Below are positions 1-7,805 of a stretch of 64,000 bases of DNA, one piece after another (position 1 is the first letter of the stretch; each line of letters opens with the position of its first letter). The translations under genes were made by a program, and so were the position numbers. The notes beneath the pieces were generated by a model. That model saw only the letters and a list, made by a program, of their open reading frames with translations, was not told the DNA's origin and searched no databases. Origin of the DNA: Bacteroidaceae bacterium (GTDB lineage: Bacteria; Bacteroidota; Bacteroidia; Bacteroidales; Bacteroidaceae). Location: contig JAFTVE010000033.1 of NCBI GenBank assembly GCA_017465905.1, positions 1 to 64,000 on the forward strand, written 5' to 3'.

Positions 1-414
1 ACGACGCATACCGAGCTGCGCCGCATCTCGCACCATCTGATGCCTGAGGAGTTGTTGCGAGGGGGACTGGTGTCAGCCCTTCGCGACTTTGCACGCTCCG
101 TTCCAGGCGCAGCATTCCAGACATACGGCGACATCCGACTCAGCAAAGAGTGGGAACTGACGCTCTACCGCTGTGCCTACGAACTGGTGAACAACGCCAT
201 GAAATATGCCGAGGCTACCCATATTGACGTCCAGCTGATGCAGACAGCGCACGAAGTGACCCTCATCGTCAGCGACAACGGAAAGGGCATGGCCGACGGA
301 AACGGAATGGGCTTACAAAACATCCGCGAGCGTATAGCCTCATACCACGGGACGCTGCGAATTGTCACCAGCGAAAACGAAGGAACAGAAATCAACCTCA
401 CATTGCCATTATGA
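1..414 (+). CDS. Sensor histidine kinase, C-terminal part (cut by window start)
   Basis: The reading frame is open from the first base, so only the last ~137 residues are present. They begin with a stretch like the dimerisation/phospho-acceptor helix of NarL/DesK-type kinases (RRISHHLMPEELL). An HATPase_c domain follows, with an N-box (ELVNNAMKYAEA), a G1 box (DNGKGM) and a G2 box (GMGLQNIRERI). It would autophosphorylate and pass phosphate to the regulator encoded next. Its stop overlaps the start of that regulator by ATGA, so the two are translationally coupled. The sensing region lies outside the window, so the signal is unknown. Family assignment is firm; the subfamily is inferred from the LuxR-type partner. 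Confidence 0.9.
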   Translation, partial: TTHTELRRISHHLMPEELLRGGLVSALRDFARSVPGAAFQTYGDIRLSKEWELTLYRCAYELVNNAMKYAEATHIDVQLMQTAHEVTLIVSDNGKGMADGNGMGLQNIRERIASYHGTLRIVTSENEGTEINLTLPL

Positions 415-1061
415 AATATAAGATAGATGTGTATATCGTGGATGACCACACGATGTTCAACGAAGGACTGACGGATGCCGTCAATCATAGCGACACCGTA
501 CATGTCAGCCGCTGTTTCACAACACTCAATGACTGTCGACTTGCGATGCTGGAACGCTGTCCGGACGTGCTGCTGCTTGACATCTCCATGCCCGACGGCG
601 ACGGTACGACATTCTGCCAATGGGTCACGACTGAGTTCCCCAAAGTCAGGATAGTCGCTGTCACTATCCACGACGAATATAGCGTTATAAGGCGGATGCT
701 GGAGAGCGGCGTTCATGGTTATGTGCTGAAAAGTGCCCCCATCGACGAACTCATCACCGCCATAGAACAAGTATGGAAAGGGCAGCGCTACATCAGTCCT
801 GCGGTAGAAGCCATCATCCGGCAGTCAGCCAGCAAGGCCGTGCGCCTCACCATTCCGGAACAGCGTATTCTCTATGATGTTTGTAAGGGGTGCTCCAATC
901 CGGAGATTGCCGACCGCATGTACCTCAGCGTTGAAACCGTGAAATGGTATCGGAAGCGGCTGTTGGCCAAGTTTGGGGTGAAAAACACGGTGGCGCTGGT
1001 GTCTTTATTGCTCAAAGAGCATATCCTGCCTGATGGCGGCGACTGCCATCAACAGAAATAA
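411..1061 (+). CDS. NarL/LuxR-family response regulator
   Basis: 216 residues. The N-terminal receiver domain has the acidic pair near the start (VDDH), the phospho-acceptor Asp in LLLDISMPDGDG (about residue 58) and the conserved Lys in VLKSAP. A C-terminal LuxR-type helix-turn-helix occupies roughly residues 150-205 (PEIADRMYLSVETVKWYRKRL). It overlaps the kinase gene by four bases and is surely its cognate partner. The final residues (GGDCHQQK) are not conserved-looking. The target genes cannot be told from the sequence. The divergent Fe-S/GGGtGRT operon beyond it runs toward this gene, and nothing ties the two functionally. Confidence 0.93.
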   Translation: MKYKIDVYIVDDHTMFNEGLTDAVNHSDTVHVSRCFTTLNDCRLAMLERCPDVLLLDISMPDGDGTTFCQWVTTEFPKVRIVAVTIHDEYSVIRRMLESGVHGYVLKSAPIDELITAIEQVWKGQRYISPAVEAIIRQSASKAVRLTIPEQRILYDVCKGCSNPEIADRMYLSVETVKWYRKRLLAKFGVKNTVALVSLLLKEHILPDGGDCHQQK

Positions 1062-1095
1062 ATAAAACCAATTCTTTTTCATTGTTTATTAATGT

Positions 1096-1377
1096 TTACG
1101 TTTTTGCGAAATAATACATTGAACAATTCGTACTAACTACCCCGTTTATAGTTCCACCAGGAATTACAATCTCATCCTTGATTGCTTTTGCGCTGAATGT
1201 AATGTTAGAATAATTCCAATCACCTACCAAATTGGTCTCATCAGCCAATCTTGAGTATTTACTGGATTTCAATGCAAACCTAAATGACTCAATGTTACTT
1301 GAAGCTTTCGTGGGTAATGACAAAACAAAAAGAGACACTCCCGAAGGAATGTCTCTCTGAAGTCTATTGTGATTCAA
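1096..1377 (-). pseudogene. Possible 3' remnant of an unknown gene behind a terminator
   Basis: A 93-codon minus-strand frame starting at a TTG. Its first ~20 codons are just the terminator hairpin of the upstream GGGtGRT gene, so they are unlikely to be real coding sequence. The rest (…NITFSAKAIKDEIVIPGG… to …MYYFAKT) reads like the natural C-terminus of a small soluble or secreted protein. No ribosome binding site or promoter is evident. I read it as the tail of a lost gene, or a chance frame. This stretch between the response regulator and the GGGtGRT gene contains nothing else I can support. Confidence 0.25.
1321..1356 (-). terminator. Rho-independent terminator of the GGGtGRT operon
   Basis: An inverted repeat pairs AGAGACA at 1331-1337 with TGTCTCT at 1350-1356, plus inner pairing around a CGAA loop. 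Read on the minus strand it is followed by a T-rich run (complement of 1321-1331). It lies 25 bp past the stop of the minus-strand gene ending at 1382. Confidence 0.85.
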
Positions 1378-1381
1378 TAGA

Positions 1382-2392
1382 TTACTTGTTCAATGCCTGA
1401 GCTACGTCAACGGCACAAGCTACGGTGCAACCTACCATGGGGTTGTTACCGATGCCGAGGAAGCCCATCATCTCTACGTGTGCGGGTACTGAAGAAGAAC
1501 CGGCAAACTGAGCGTCAGAGTGCATACGACCCATTGTGTCGGTCATACCGTATGAAGCGGGACCGGCAGCCATGTTGTCGGGATGGAGGGTACGGCCTGT
1601 ACCACCACCTGATGCTACTGAGAAGTAGGGCTTGCCAGCGAGCACGCGCTCCTTCTTATAGGTACCTGCGGTGGGGTGCTGGAAGCGTGTGGGGTTGGTA
1701 GAGTTACCGGTGATAGATACGTCTACGCCTTCCTTCCACATGATGGCTACGCCTTCGCGTACGTCGTCGGCACCGTAGCAGTTAACCTTTGCACGGGGAC
1801 CGTCAGAGTAAGCGATGCGCTGGATCTCCTTGAGCTCGCCTGTGTAGTAGTCAAACTTGGTCTGCACGTAGGTGAAACCGTTGATGCGTGCGATAATCTG
1901 TGCGGCGTCCTTACCCAGACCGTTGAGGATTACGCGGAGGGGCTCCTTACGTACCTTGTCGGCCTTGGCGGCAATCTTGATGGCGCCCTCAGCAGCAGCG
2001 AATGACTCGTGACCTGCGAGGAAGGCGAAGCACTTGGTCTCCTCGCGGAGCAGCATGGCTGCGAGGTTACCGTGACCGAGACCTACCTTACGGTCGTCGG
2101 CTACTGAACCGGGGATGCAGAATGCCTGCAGACCGATACCGATGGCCTCAGCAGCCTCGGCAGCTGTCTTCACGCCCTTCTTGATGGCGATAGCGCAACC
2201 TACTACGTAGGCCCACTTAGCGTTCTCGAAGCAGATGGGCTGTGTCTCTTCACATGCCAAATAAGGATCAAGACCATACTGGTCGCAAATCTCGTTGGCC
2301 TCTTCAATTGATTGGATACCGTACTCGTTCAATGCAGCGAGAATCTGTTTGATACGGCGGTCCTGGCTCTCGAATTTTACTTCTCTAATCAT
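1382..2392 (-). CDS. GGGtGRT protein
   Basis: 336 residues, no signal peptide. It carries the family's name-giving glycine motif as SGGGTGRTLHPDNMAAGPA near residue 265, and ends in a Gly/Cys-rich stretch (GNNPMVGCTVACAVDVAQ). I recognise the family, which occurs in Bacteroidetes and Clostridia next to a NifU-like Fe-S scaffold protein. That is exactly the neighbour here, 18 bp upstream on the same strand. Its biochemical role is not established to my knowledge; a function connected with an Fe-S or selenium/sulfur cofactor is a guess from context. Transcription starts upstream of the scaffold gene and ends at the hairpin at 1331-1356. Confidence 0.88.
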   Translation of the reverse strand: MIREVKFESQDRRIKQILAALNEYGIQSIEEANEICDQYGLDPYLACEETQPICFENAKWAYVVGCAIAIKKGVKTAAEAAEAIGIGLQAFCIPGSVADDRKVGLGHGNLAAMLLREETKCFAFLAGHESFAAAEGAIKIAAKADKVRKEPLRVILNGLGKDAAQIIARINGFTYVQTKFDYYTGELKEIQRIAYSDGPRAKVNCYGADDVREGVAIMWKEGVDVSITGNSTNPTRFQHPTAGTYKKERVLAGKPYFSVASGGGTGRTLHPDNMAAGPASYGMTDTMGRMHSDAQFAGSSSVPAHVEMMGFLGIGNNPMVGCTVACAVDVAQALNK

Positions 2393-2410
2393 AGTACTTT
2401 CCTCCTTATA

Positions 2411-3112
2411 TTATTCGTGACGTGGATCAATGTGTTTTACTGCGCCCTGCTCGGCGGTGAAGCGGCCGTATGTGCCAGTAACCTTCTTCAAGGCCTCGTT
2501 GGCGTCGGTACCCTTCTTGATTTCGTCCATGAACTTGCCCAGGTGTACGAACTCGTAACCACAGATCTGGTCGTCCTTGTCGAGTGCTACGCGGCTGATG
2601 TAGCCCTCAGCCATCTCGAGGTAGCGGGGACCCTTGGCGAGTGTGCCGTAGAGTGTACCTACCTGTGAGCGGAGGCCCTTACCGAGGTCCTCGAGGCCGG
2701 CACCGATCATCAAGCCACCCTCAGAGAAGGCAGACTGTGTGCGGCCGTAAACGATCTGGAGGAAGAGCTCGCGCATAGCGGTGTTGATAGCGTCGCATAC
2801 GAGGTCAGTGTTGAGAGCCTCGAGCAGAGTCTTGCCGGGAAGGATCTCTGATGCCATAGCGGCAGAGTGAGTCATACCAGAGCAGCCGATGGTCTCTACC
2901 AATGCCTCCTGGATGATACCTTCCTTCACGTTCAAGGTGAGCTTACATGCGCCCTGCTGGGGTGCGCACCAACCGATACCGTGTGTCAAACCTGAGATGT
3001 CCTTAATCTCTTTTGATTGTACCCACTTACCCTCTTCAGGTATGGGAGCGGGACCGTGGTTAGGACCCTTCTTTACAACACACATGTGTTCTACTTCATG
3101 TGAATAAACCAT
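2411..3112 (-). CDS. NifU-like iron-sulfur cluster assembly scaffold protein
   Basis: 233 residues from the ATG at 3112 (MVYSHEVEHMCVV). A longer frame reaches 3265, but the extra 51 codons lie across the promoter and an intergenic repeat, so the later start is chosen. The core resembles the IscU/NifU N-terminal fold (VETIGCSGMTHSAAMASEIL), with several cysteines that could hold a transient cluster (GWCAPQQGAC, IGCSG, LVCDA). The protein is longer than IscU (about 130 residues). It precedes the GGGtGRT gene by 18 bp in a two-gene operon, an association known for this family. No isc/suf genes are nearby. Confidence 0.85.
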   Translation of the reverse strand: MVYSHEVEHMCVVKKGPNHGPAPIPEEGKWVQSKEIKDISGLTHGIGWCAPQQGACKLTLNVKEGIIQEALVETIGCSGMTHSAAMASEILPGKTLLEALNTDLVCDAINTAMRELFLQIVYGRTQSAFSEGGLMIGAGLEDLGKGLRSQVGTLYGTLAKGPRYLEMAEGYISRVALDKDDQICGYEFVHLGKFMDEIKKGTDANEALKKVTGTYGRFTAEQGAVKHIDPRHE

Positions 3113-3165
3113 TGTTTTTCTTAATTTAATAAGTGAATGAAAATAAAATCTTCTATTTCGTGTGA

Positions 3166-3198
3166 CAAATTTAGTGCAAGGCGAACGAAATTCCAAAT
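3166..3198 (-). promoter_or_regulatory. Bacteroidetes-type promoter of the Fe-S scaffold/GGGtGRT operon
   Basis: On the minus strand TAAATTTG (complement of 3166-3173) fits the TAnnTTTG -7 box. A TTTG lies about 20 bp upstream in the first repeat unit. The leader to the ATG at 3112 is about 50 nt. Confidence 0.7.
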
Positions 3199-3500
3199 TT
3201 ATTTGAGAATTTCTGAGCCGACGCCTAAATTCTGTTTGTGCGAAGCGCAAACTAAAGTAATGCAAACCGAACGAAATATCAAATTTATTTGAATATTTCT
3301 GAGGTGCAGCTTAAATTCTGTTTGTGCGAAGCGCAAACTAAAGTAGTGCAAACCGAATGAAATATCAAATTTTATTTAACTAAAGTTTTCTTCCTTCGCA
3401 CTTCGGTATAGCTTAAGCAAGCTTATCTATACGCTCAGTTTGGCGTCAGTTGAGTTTTTCCGAGCCGCAGCCTAAATTCTGTTTGTGCGAAGCGTAAACT
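3175..3500. repeat. Intergenic palindromic repeat, three copies
   Basis: The near-palindrome TTTGTGCGAAGCGCAAAC occurs at about 3234, 3320 and 3481. The first two copies sit in an 86 bp tandem unit that also contains CGAAATATCAAATTTATTTG. The third copy is separated by a hairpin-forming stretch (GTATAG 3406-3411 with CTATAC 3427-3432). It looks like a REP-type interspersed repeat. The region 3113-3660 contains no supported gene. A 22-codon signal-peptide-like frame at 3616-3684 (MRKILFTLAAV…) may be a relic. Confidence 0.7.
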
Positions 3501-3668
3501 GGAAATGTATATTAGATAATGAATTTATGAGATATTTCATGTTCCATGCTTTGGAATTTGAAATAATTCTTAATTTTGCCAAGCTAAACATAAATAACAA
3601 CACACGCATCAAGAAATGAGAAAGATATTGTTCACACTCGCCGCAGTGCCTACAAAAAACTGTTTACT

Positions 3669-3676
3669 TATATTTG
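3669..3676 (+). promoter_or_regulatory. -7 box upstream of the CBM-like/GH26 operon
   Basis: TATATTTG matches TAnnTTTG, 25 bp before the ATG at 3702. No clear -33 TTTG is seen, so this is a moderate call. Confidence 0.55.
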
Positions 3677-3701
3677 CACCATAAAGAAGAAAAGACACAC
3701 T

Positions 3702-4622
3702 ATGAGACCTCACTATCCTATCGCACTCGCATGGCTACGCTCAGCATTGGTTATAGTCCTACTGGGCATGACGTGCACAACAGCAACTGCTGAGACCAAA
3801 CAGCTGTGGACGGGAAACGCGACCTTCGACGACTGGGGCGATGTGGTGAACATCAATGCCCAGCAGATGGCGGGCATGAGCGCCGACGATATCGTACGCT
3901 TCGTGATAGAGGCGGGCGAGTGGGCGCAGCTGCAGGTGTCGTACGGCACGGGATGGACATGCCTCGACGGTCTGGAGGCATGCAACGTGAGTGGCGACTA
4001 TGAGCTGGTGGTGACGGCACAGGTGGCCAAGGCACTGAAGCAGGGCATACACATCAAGGGTGTGGGCTATACGCTGAAGGCTGTGGAGTGGATTGCCTGT
4101 GACGGTGGATTCGACTCGCAGCACCCAGCACTGACATGGCAGAACCTGACAGTGAGCGGAGGCACCAAGGGCGTACGCAGCACCGTGGGCCTGCACCGGT
4201 ACGGTGCCGTGGGATGGTATCTGACCGAACCGCTGGCTGCCGACACGTATGAGGCATTGGAGCTGACCTTCGGTATGCCGCTCAAGGCCGACGTGATAGC
4301 TGTATACACACATGGCAACGGACAGCGCCGACGCTCCGTAGTGAAGGCGGGAAAGACAACTTGCCGACTCGGTATAGGTACAGCAAGGGGCGAAGTGGGC
4401 AGCATAGCGCTCATGAGCGCCGAAGCGCAGACCATAGTGCTGCAACAGGCCACGCTGCATTCCAAGGACAATGCCATAGAGCACACGACAATGCCGCAGA
4501 GCGCTGCCAAGGTGTATGACATGCAGGGCAGGTGCCAAAAGGAGATGCTGAAGGGTGTCAACATCATTGTCACCACCAAGGAGAATGGCGAAGCAACGGC
4601 AATCAAGAGAATCAACAGATAA
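3702..4622 (+). CDS. Secreted carbohydrate-binding-like protein with C-terminal Por-like tail
   Basis: 306 residues with an N-terminal signal peptide (hydrophobic ALVIVLLGMTCTTATA, cleavage near residue 30). There are two beta-rich halves: one beginning LWTGNATFDDWGDVV and one around residues 150-255. The first resembles the cellulose/mannan-binding-like modules that begin 'LW.G...DDW' in Bacteroidetes secreted enzymes. The last ~35 residues (VYDMQGRC…IKRINR) match the 'YDLQGR…GIYI…G.K' tail common on Prevotella secreted proteins. No catalytic motif is visible. The layout suggests it was the first gene of an operon with the GH26 mannanase that now starts at 15205. The original junction sequence survives at 4625-4755. 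A role as a mannan-binding accessory is inferred. Confidence 0.75.
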   Translation: MRPHYPIALAWLRSALVIVLLGMTCTTATAETKQLWTGNATFDDWGDVVNINAQQMAGMSADDIVRFVIEAGEWAQLQVSYGTGWTCLDGLEACNVSGDYELVVTAQVAKALKQGIHIKGVGYTLKAVEWIACDGGFDSQHPALTWQNLTVSGGTKGVRSTVGLHRYGAVGWYLTEPLAADTYEALELTFGMPLKADVIAVYTHGNGQRRRSVVKAGKTTCRLGIGTARGEVGSIALMSAEAQTIVLQQATLHSKDNAIEHTTMPQSAAKVYDMQGRCQKEMLKGVNIIVTTKENGEATAIKRINR

Positions 4623-4624
4623 GA

Positions 4625-4755
4625 ATCAATACACACAGTGATATGAGACGAAGACTGCTGGCTACAATCTGCCTGCTGAGTGCCATGGTGGCCATGGCAG
4701 ACACTGCCATCGACAATGCACCAGCCGACACGCTGGCCAACGAGGCCGCACGCAA
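4625..4755 (+). repeat. Left copy of the 131 bp direct repeat bounding the AT-rich island
   Basis: Matches 15187-15317 over its whole length with only about five mismatches (constant offset 10562). It contains the leader and the first ~38 codons of the GH26 mannanase gene. Similarity stops abruptly at both ends. The copy at 15187 continues into the intact enzyme, so this left copy is the duplicated, truncated one. Confidence 0.93.
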
Positions 4756-5041
4756 CTTCCTGAACGCACTGGAGAGGATTCCGTCCATCATCGACCAGTA
4801 CAAGGCGAAGAACGAGGTGCTGGAAAAGGAGATACCGCAGTTGCAGGAGATAGCGGGCAAAGTATGGAAAAAAGAGGACGAACTGAAACAGTTGAAGTCG
4901 GAACTTGCCGCGCTTGACCGCAAGATACAGTTGGAGCTTGCACCACCAACTCCAGAAGTCACCGAAAAAAGCGAAACTCCAGATTCCGTAATGTCACATA
5001 TAAATAAGGAAATCAAAATAAAGAGCAGAATTTCCTTATAG
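4643..5041 (+). pseudogene. Chimeric ORF: mannanase signal peptide fused to a coiled-coil tail
   Basis: 132 codons. Residues 1-38 (signal peptide MRRRLLATICLLSAMVAMAD and the following linker) duplicate the start of the GH26 enzyme at 15205. From residue ~38 the sequence switches to a charged coiled coil (QYKAKNEVLEKEIPQLQEIA, KWKK-like, KSELAALDRKIQLELAPP). From memory that part resembles the C-terminal coiled coil of the very large SNF2/N6-methylase proteins on Bacteroidetes conjugative elements; this is unverified. The fusion is in frame and could be expressed and exported, but a designed function is unlikely. It marks the left recombination joint of the island. Confidence 0.75.
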
Positions 5042-5059
5042 CTGTTTTTCAAATTAAAA

Positions 5060-5098
5060 GCTTGGAGGTCTTTATCTTAAACTAAAAGACCTCCAAGC
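5060..5098 (-). terminator. Terminator after the TetR gene (island left edge)
   Basis: A perfect 14-bp inverted repeat (GCTTGGAGGTCTTT 5060-5073 with its complement 5085-5098). On the minus strand it is followed by a T-rich stretch, so it serves the TetR gene ending at 5112. Confidence 0.8.
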
Positions 5099-5111
5099 AT
5101 CATATTTACAG

Positions 5112-5750
5112 TTACAAGTCTTCCGTTCCCTTGTTTCTTTTGCTGAAAAGGAGTTCGGAAAGATACTTAATGGCCTGATTGATTCTGTCTCTTCCTTCTT
5201 CCGTGTTCATGTCGATATTGCAGAATGTGGAACGATCCTTATGCAAATAAAGGTAATATAATCCACTAACGATAATCGTTGCGATAGCGACAAAATCTAT
5301 CCCGGAATTTTTGAATAAGTCATCGTATTTCTCAGCCAGTGGTATAGTGAACATTTCACGTATGGATGCAGTCCTTTTGGTAATGTCGTTGCCTTCGGCA
5401 ATCTCCCATCTAATCAATTCCTGCATCACAGACTTTTCTATCATACATTCCTGTAGTCCCTCTATCAATGCGATAAATTGATCGTATGATGTCTCTCGTT
5501 TGTTTGCTTCTTTCGCCACATCAGAGAACCAATAATCATACCCTTTGACAAATTCGCTGAAGAACTCCTCAAGATTCTGATATCGGTTGTAGAAAACAAC
5601 AGGTTCAATTTTGGCTTTCTTAATAATTTCAGATACCAGTGAACCGGAGAACCCGCGTTTAAGCACACTTTCCACAGCTGCTTTTCTTATATCTTCAATT
5701 ATTGTGGCTTTTGTGCGCCTTATGCGCACTCGTTTACCGTCGTTGGCCAT
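5112..5750 (-). CDS. TetR/AcrR-family transcriptional regulator
   Basis: 212 residues. The N-terminal TetR helix-turn-helix lies at about residues 15-60 (DIRKAAVESVLKRGFSGSLVSEIIKKAKI…FYNRYQNLEEFF). A C-terminal all-helical ligand/dimerisation domain follows. It lies 12 bp downstream of the alpha-oxoamine synthase gene on the same strand, so the two are co-transcribed from the promoter at 7030-7060. It probably regulates that operon or the divergent cluster; the ligand is unknown. The sequence is AT-rich compared with the flanking GH genes, in line with the rest of the island. Confidence 0.88.
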   Translation of the reverse strand: MANDGKRVRIRRTKATIIEDIRKAAVESVLKRGFSGSLVSEIIKKAKIEPVVFYNRYQNLEEFFSEFVKGYDYWFSDVAKEANKRETSYDQFIALIEGLQECMIEKSVMQELIRWEIAEGNDITKRTASIREMFTIPLAEKYDDLFKNSGIDFVAIATIIVSGLYYLYLHKDRSTFCNIDMNTEEGRDRINQAIKYLSELLFSKRNKGTEDL

Positions 5751-5762
5751 TTCTTGGTGTAG

Positions 5763-6994
5763 TTAAAAAGGTATTTCGTTTCTTATCTCCTCAAGACTGC
5801 AAATGAGATGTTTTAATTGAGTTATTTCGTGGGAGGCCAAAATACTGATTCTTATCCTAGCCTCCTTGGTACGAACCGCAGGATAAACTATCCCACTTGC
5901 AAATATACGTTTTTTTTGTAACATGTCAGCTATGCGATACACTTTTTCGTTATCCCGAACCATTAACGAGAAAATAGGAGAAACTGATGTTCCTATGTCA
6001 AATTTGGACTCAAGCAATCCATTACGTAAGAAATTTACATTGTTCCATAATTTTTCGCGAATACTCGGTTGGGTTTTTATTAACTCCAAAGCCTTAAGGA
6101 CAGAACATGTTACTTGGGGCGTTATTGCAGCGGAGAATACATTGCTGTCTGCATAATATCTTAAATACTGAATAAGTTTGGAAGAAGCGGCAACAAAACC
6201 TCCAACACAACCAAATGATTTACTAAATGTGCCCGTAATAATATCCACTTGTCCCATACAATTATAGTGTTCTGCTGTTCCACGTCCATTATTTCCCATA
6301 ACACCAATACCATGGGCATCATCTACCATAAGCAGGCAGTTGTGCTTCTTGCAGACAGAAATGTATTCGGGAAGTTTGGACAAATCACCATTTTGAGAGT
6401 AAACTCCGTCAACAATGACAAGACGAGTCTGATATTTATCTTTTTCTTTATCAAGAATCATATCCAAATACTCAATATCATTGTGCCCGATGTGCTTTGT
6501 GTTGGTTCCAATCAATCCACTCATCGCGCTAGTATGGATATAAGAATCAATATAGGCAACGTCATTCTTGCCAAGTATCGCACGAAGCAAGCCGGCATTT
6601 GCTCCAAATCCAGAAGAGAAAAGAATTGCATCTTCTTGACCGACAAAGTCAGCAATTTCTTTTTCCAACTGTCGATGGATATCCAAATATCCTCCAATTG
6701 GTTGGGCTGCACAAGCCCCTGTTCCATATTTCATAAGCGCATTTATGCCGGCTTCAATAGTTTCTTTACGTTGTGACATTCCAAGGTAGTCATTTGAAAT
6801 ATAGGAATCAAATAAAGTATTTGTTTCCGTCAAAGACATCTTGGCTCCAACACATCCTGTGACATAACCCAGTAGCTTTTAGAGTCAAACTGCTCCATTT
6901 GATGGATGTAGTTTTGGAATAGTTCAGCCCTAGCAAGGGCATCTTCACGCATGGAAAGTTCAAAGTCTTTTAGAGATAGAAAATTCTTATCCAT
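5763..6994 (-). pseudogene. Alpha-oxoamine synthase (KBL/SPT/AONS family), frameshifted
   Basis: The main frame (ATG at 6839, 358 residues) has all fold-type I PLP landmarks: the Gly-rich segment AAQPIGGYLDIH, DDAHGIG with the PLP-ring Asp, and TGTFSKSFG with the Schiff-base Lys. It lacks the usual N-terminal ~50 residues. Those are encoded just upstream in another frame from an ATG at 6994 (MDKNFLSLKDFELSMRED… to …FDSKSYW), then run into a stop. Joining the frames near 6866-6872 restores a continuous protein (…SYW/YVTGCVGAKMSLTETNT…), so one base appears to be lost there. Such enzymes condense an amino acid with an acyl thioester. The substrate is unknown; a lipid or small-molecule product is possible. 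A sequencing error would make it intact. Confidence 0.75.
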
Positions 6995-7029
6995 AATTAT
7001 ATTGTATATAGAATTGATATAATGCTCTG

Positions 7030-7060
7030 CAAAAATAGCGAAATATCATAGAATAGCAAA
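7030..7060 (-). promoter_or_regulatory. Promoter of the oxoamine synthase-TetR operon
   Basis: On the minus strand: TTTG (complement of 7057-7060), 19 bp, TATTTTTG (complement of 7030-7037). It lies 36 bp upstream of the frame's ATG at 6994, and back-to-back with the plus-strand promoter at 7076-7109. Confidence 0.75.
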
Positions 7061-7075
7061 TAATTTATAAAACCC

Positions 7076-7109
7076 TTTTTGCTATATACAAAAACAGTTT
7101 GTATATTTG
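7076..7109 (+). promoter_or_regulatory. Promoter of the GT2 / outer-membrane protein transcript
   Basis: TTTTTG (7076-7081), 20 bp, TATATTTG (7102-7109), then 23 bp to the ATG at 7133. Both elements fit the Bacteroidetes consensus. The two divergent -33 boxes are only 15 bp apart, so one repressor (for example the TetR protein) could cover both. Confidence 0.75.
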
Positions 7110-7132
7110 CGGCCAGAAAACATTAATATGAT

Positions 7133-7711
7133 ATGAACGACAAGATAAAACAAGATAACGACACGAGATTACAAGATAACGAAACATGCGTAACAGAACA
7201 CATTCCGCAAGTGTCTGTTTGTATGCCCATGTATAACGCATCCAAGTATTTGAGAGAATGCATAGATAGCGTTTTAGCTCAAACCTTTAAGGATTTTGAG
7301 TTTCTAATCGTTGACGATGGTTCAGATGATGATAGCGCGGAAATTGCCAAGTCTTATCATGATGATAGAATAAGACTCATGCAAAACACGCATGATTATA
7401 TTGGAAGCTTGAACATATTGCTTGACGAGGCATGTGGCAAATATATTGCTCGCATGGATGCTGATGATGTAATGGTGTCCTGTCGGCTACAAATTCAGTT
7501 TGACTACATGGAATCGCATCCTGAAATTGATATTATTGGTTCTGGTATGCAGTGTTTCGGTGAGAGTGATGATGTTTGTGAACCTTTTAGAATTGGGGAA
7601 GCCAGCTATCTGGATTTTTTGGATTGCTGTGCACTCTACCATCCAACTGTGGTGATGCGTGTAGCAAGCATAAATTCTTTTGGAGCAGTATCTTGGTTGG
7701 GAATGATTTAG
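7133..7711 (+). pseudogene. Glycosyltransferase family 2, C-terminally truncated
   Basis: 192 residues. After a polar 25-residue lead it has a clear GT-A fold start: VSVCMPMYNASKYLRECIDS, the nucleotide-binding FLIVDDGSDDDS, and the metal-binding DxD-like MDADD at about residue 110. A typical family member continues for another 100-150 residues after the 'HPTVVMR' segment. Here the frame runs into an unrelated nine-residue tail and stops. It is probably inactive. It heads the plus-strand transcript of the island. Glycosyltransferases occur in some Bacteroidetes peptide clusters, but linkage to the peptide here is inference. Confidence 0.75.
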
Positions 7712-7805
7712 AATTTATCTGAAATGAGACAACCTTCTATATGGATCAGTAATATGTATCCATATAGAAGCTTACCATATCCAGACACAAATAATCTTAT
7801 TAGAA

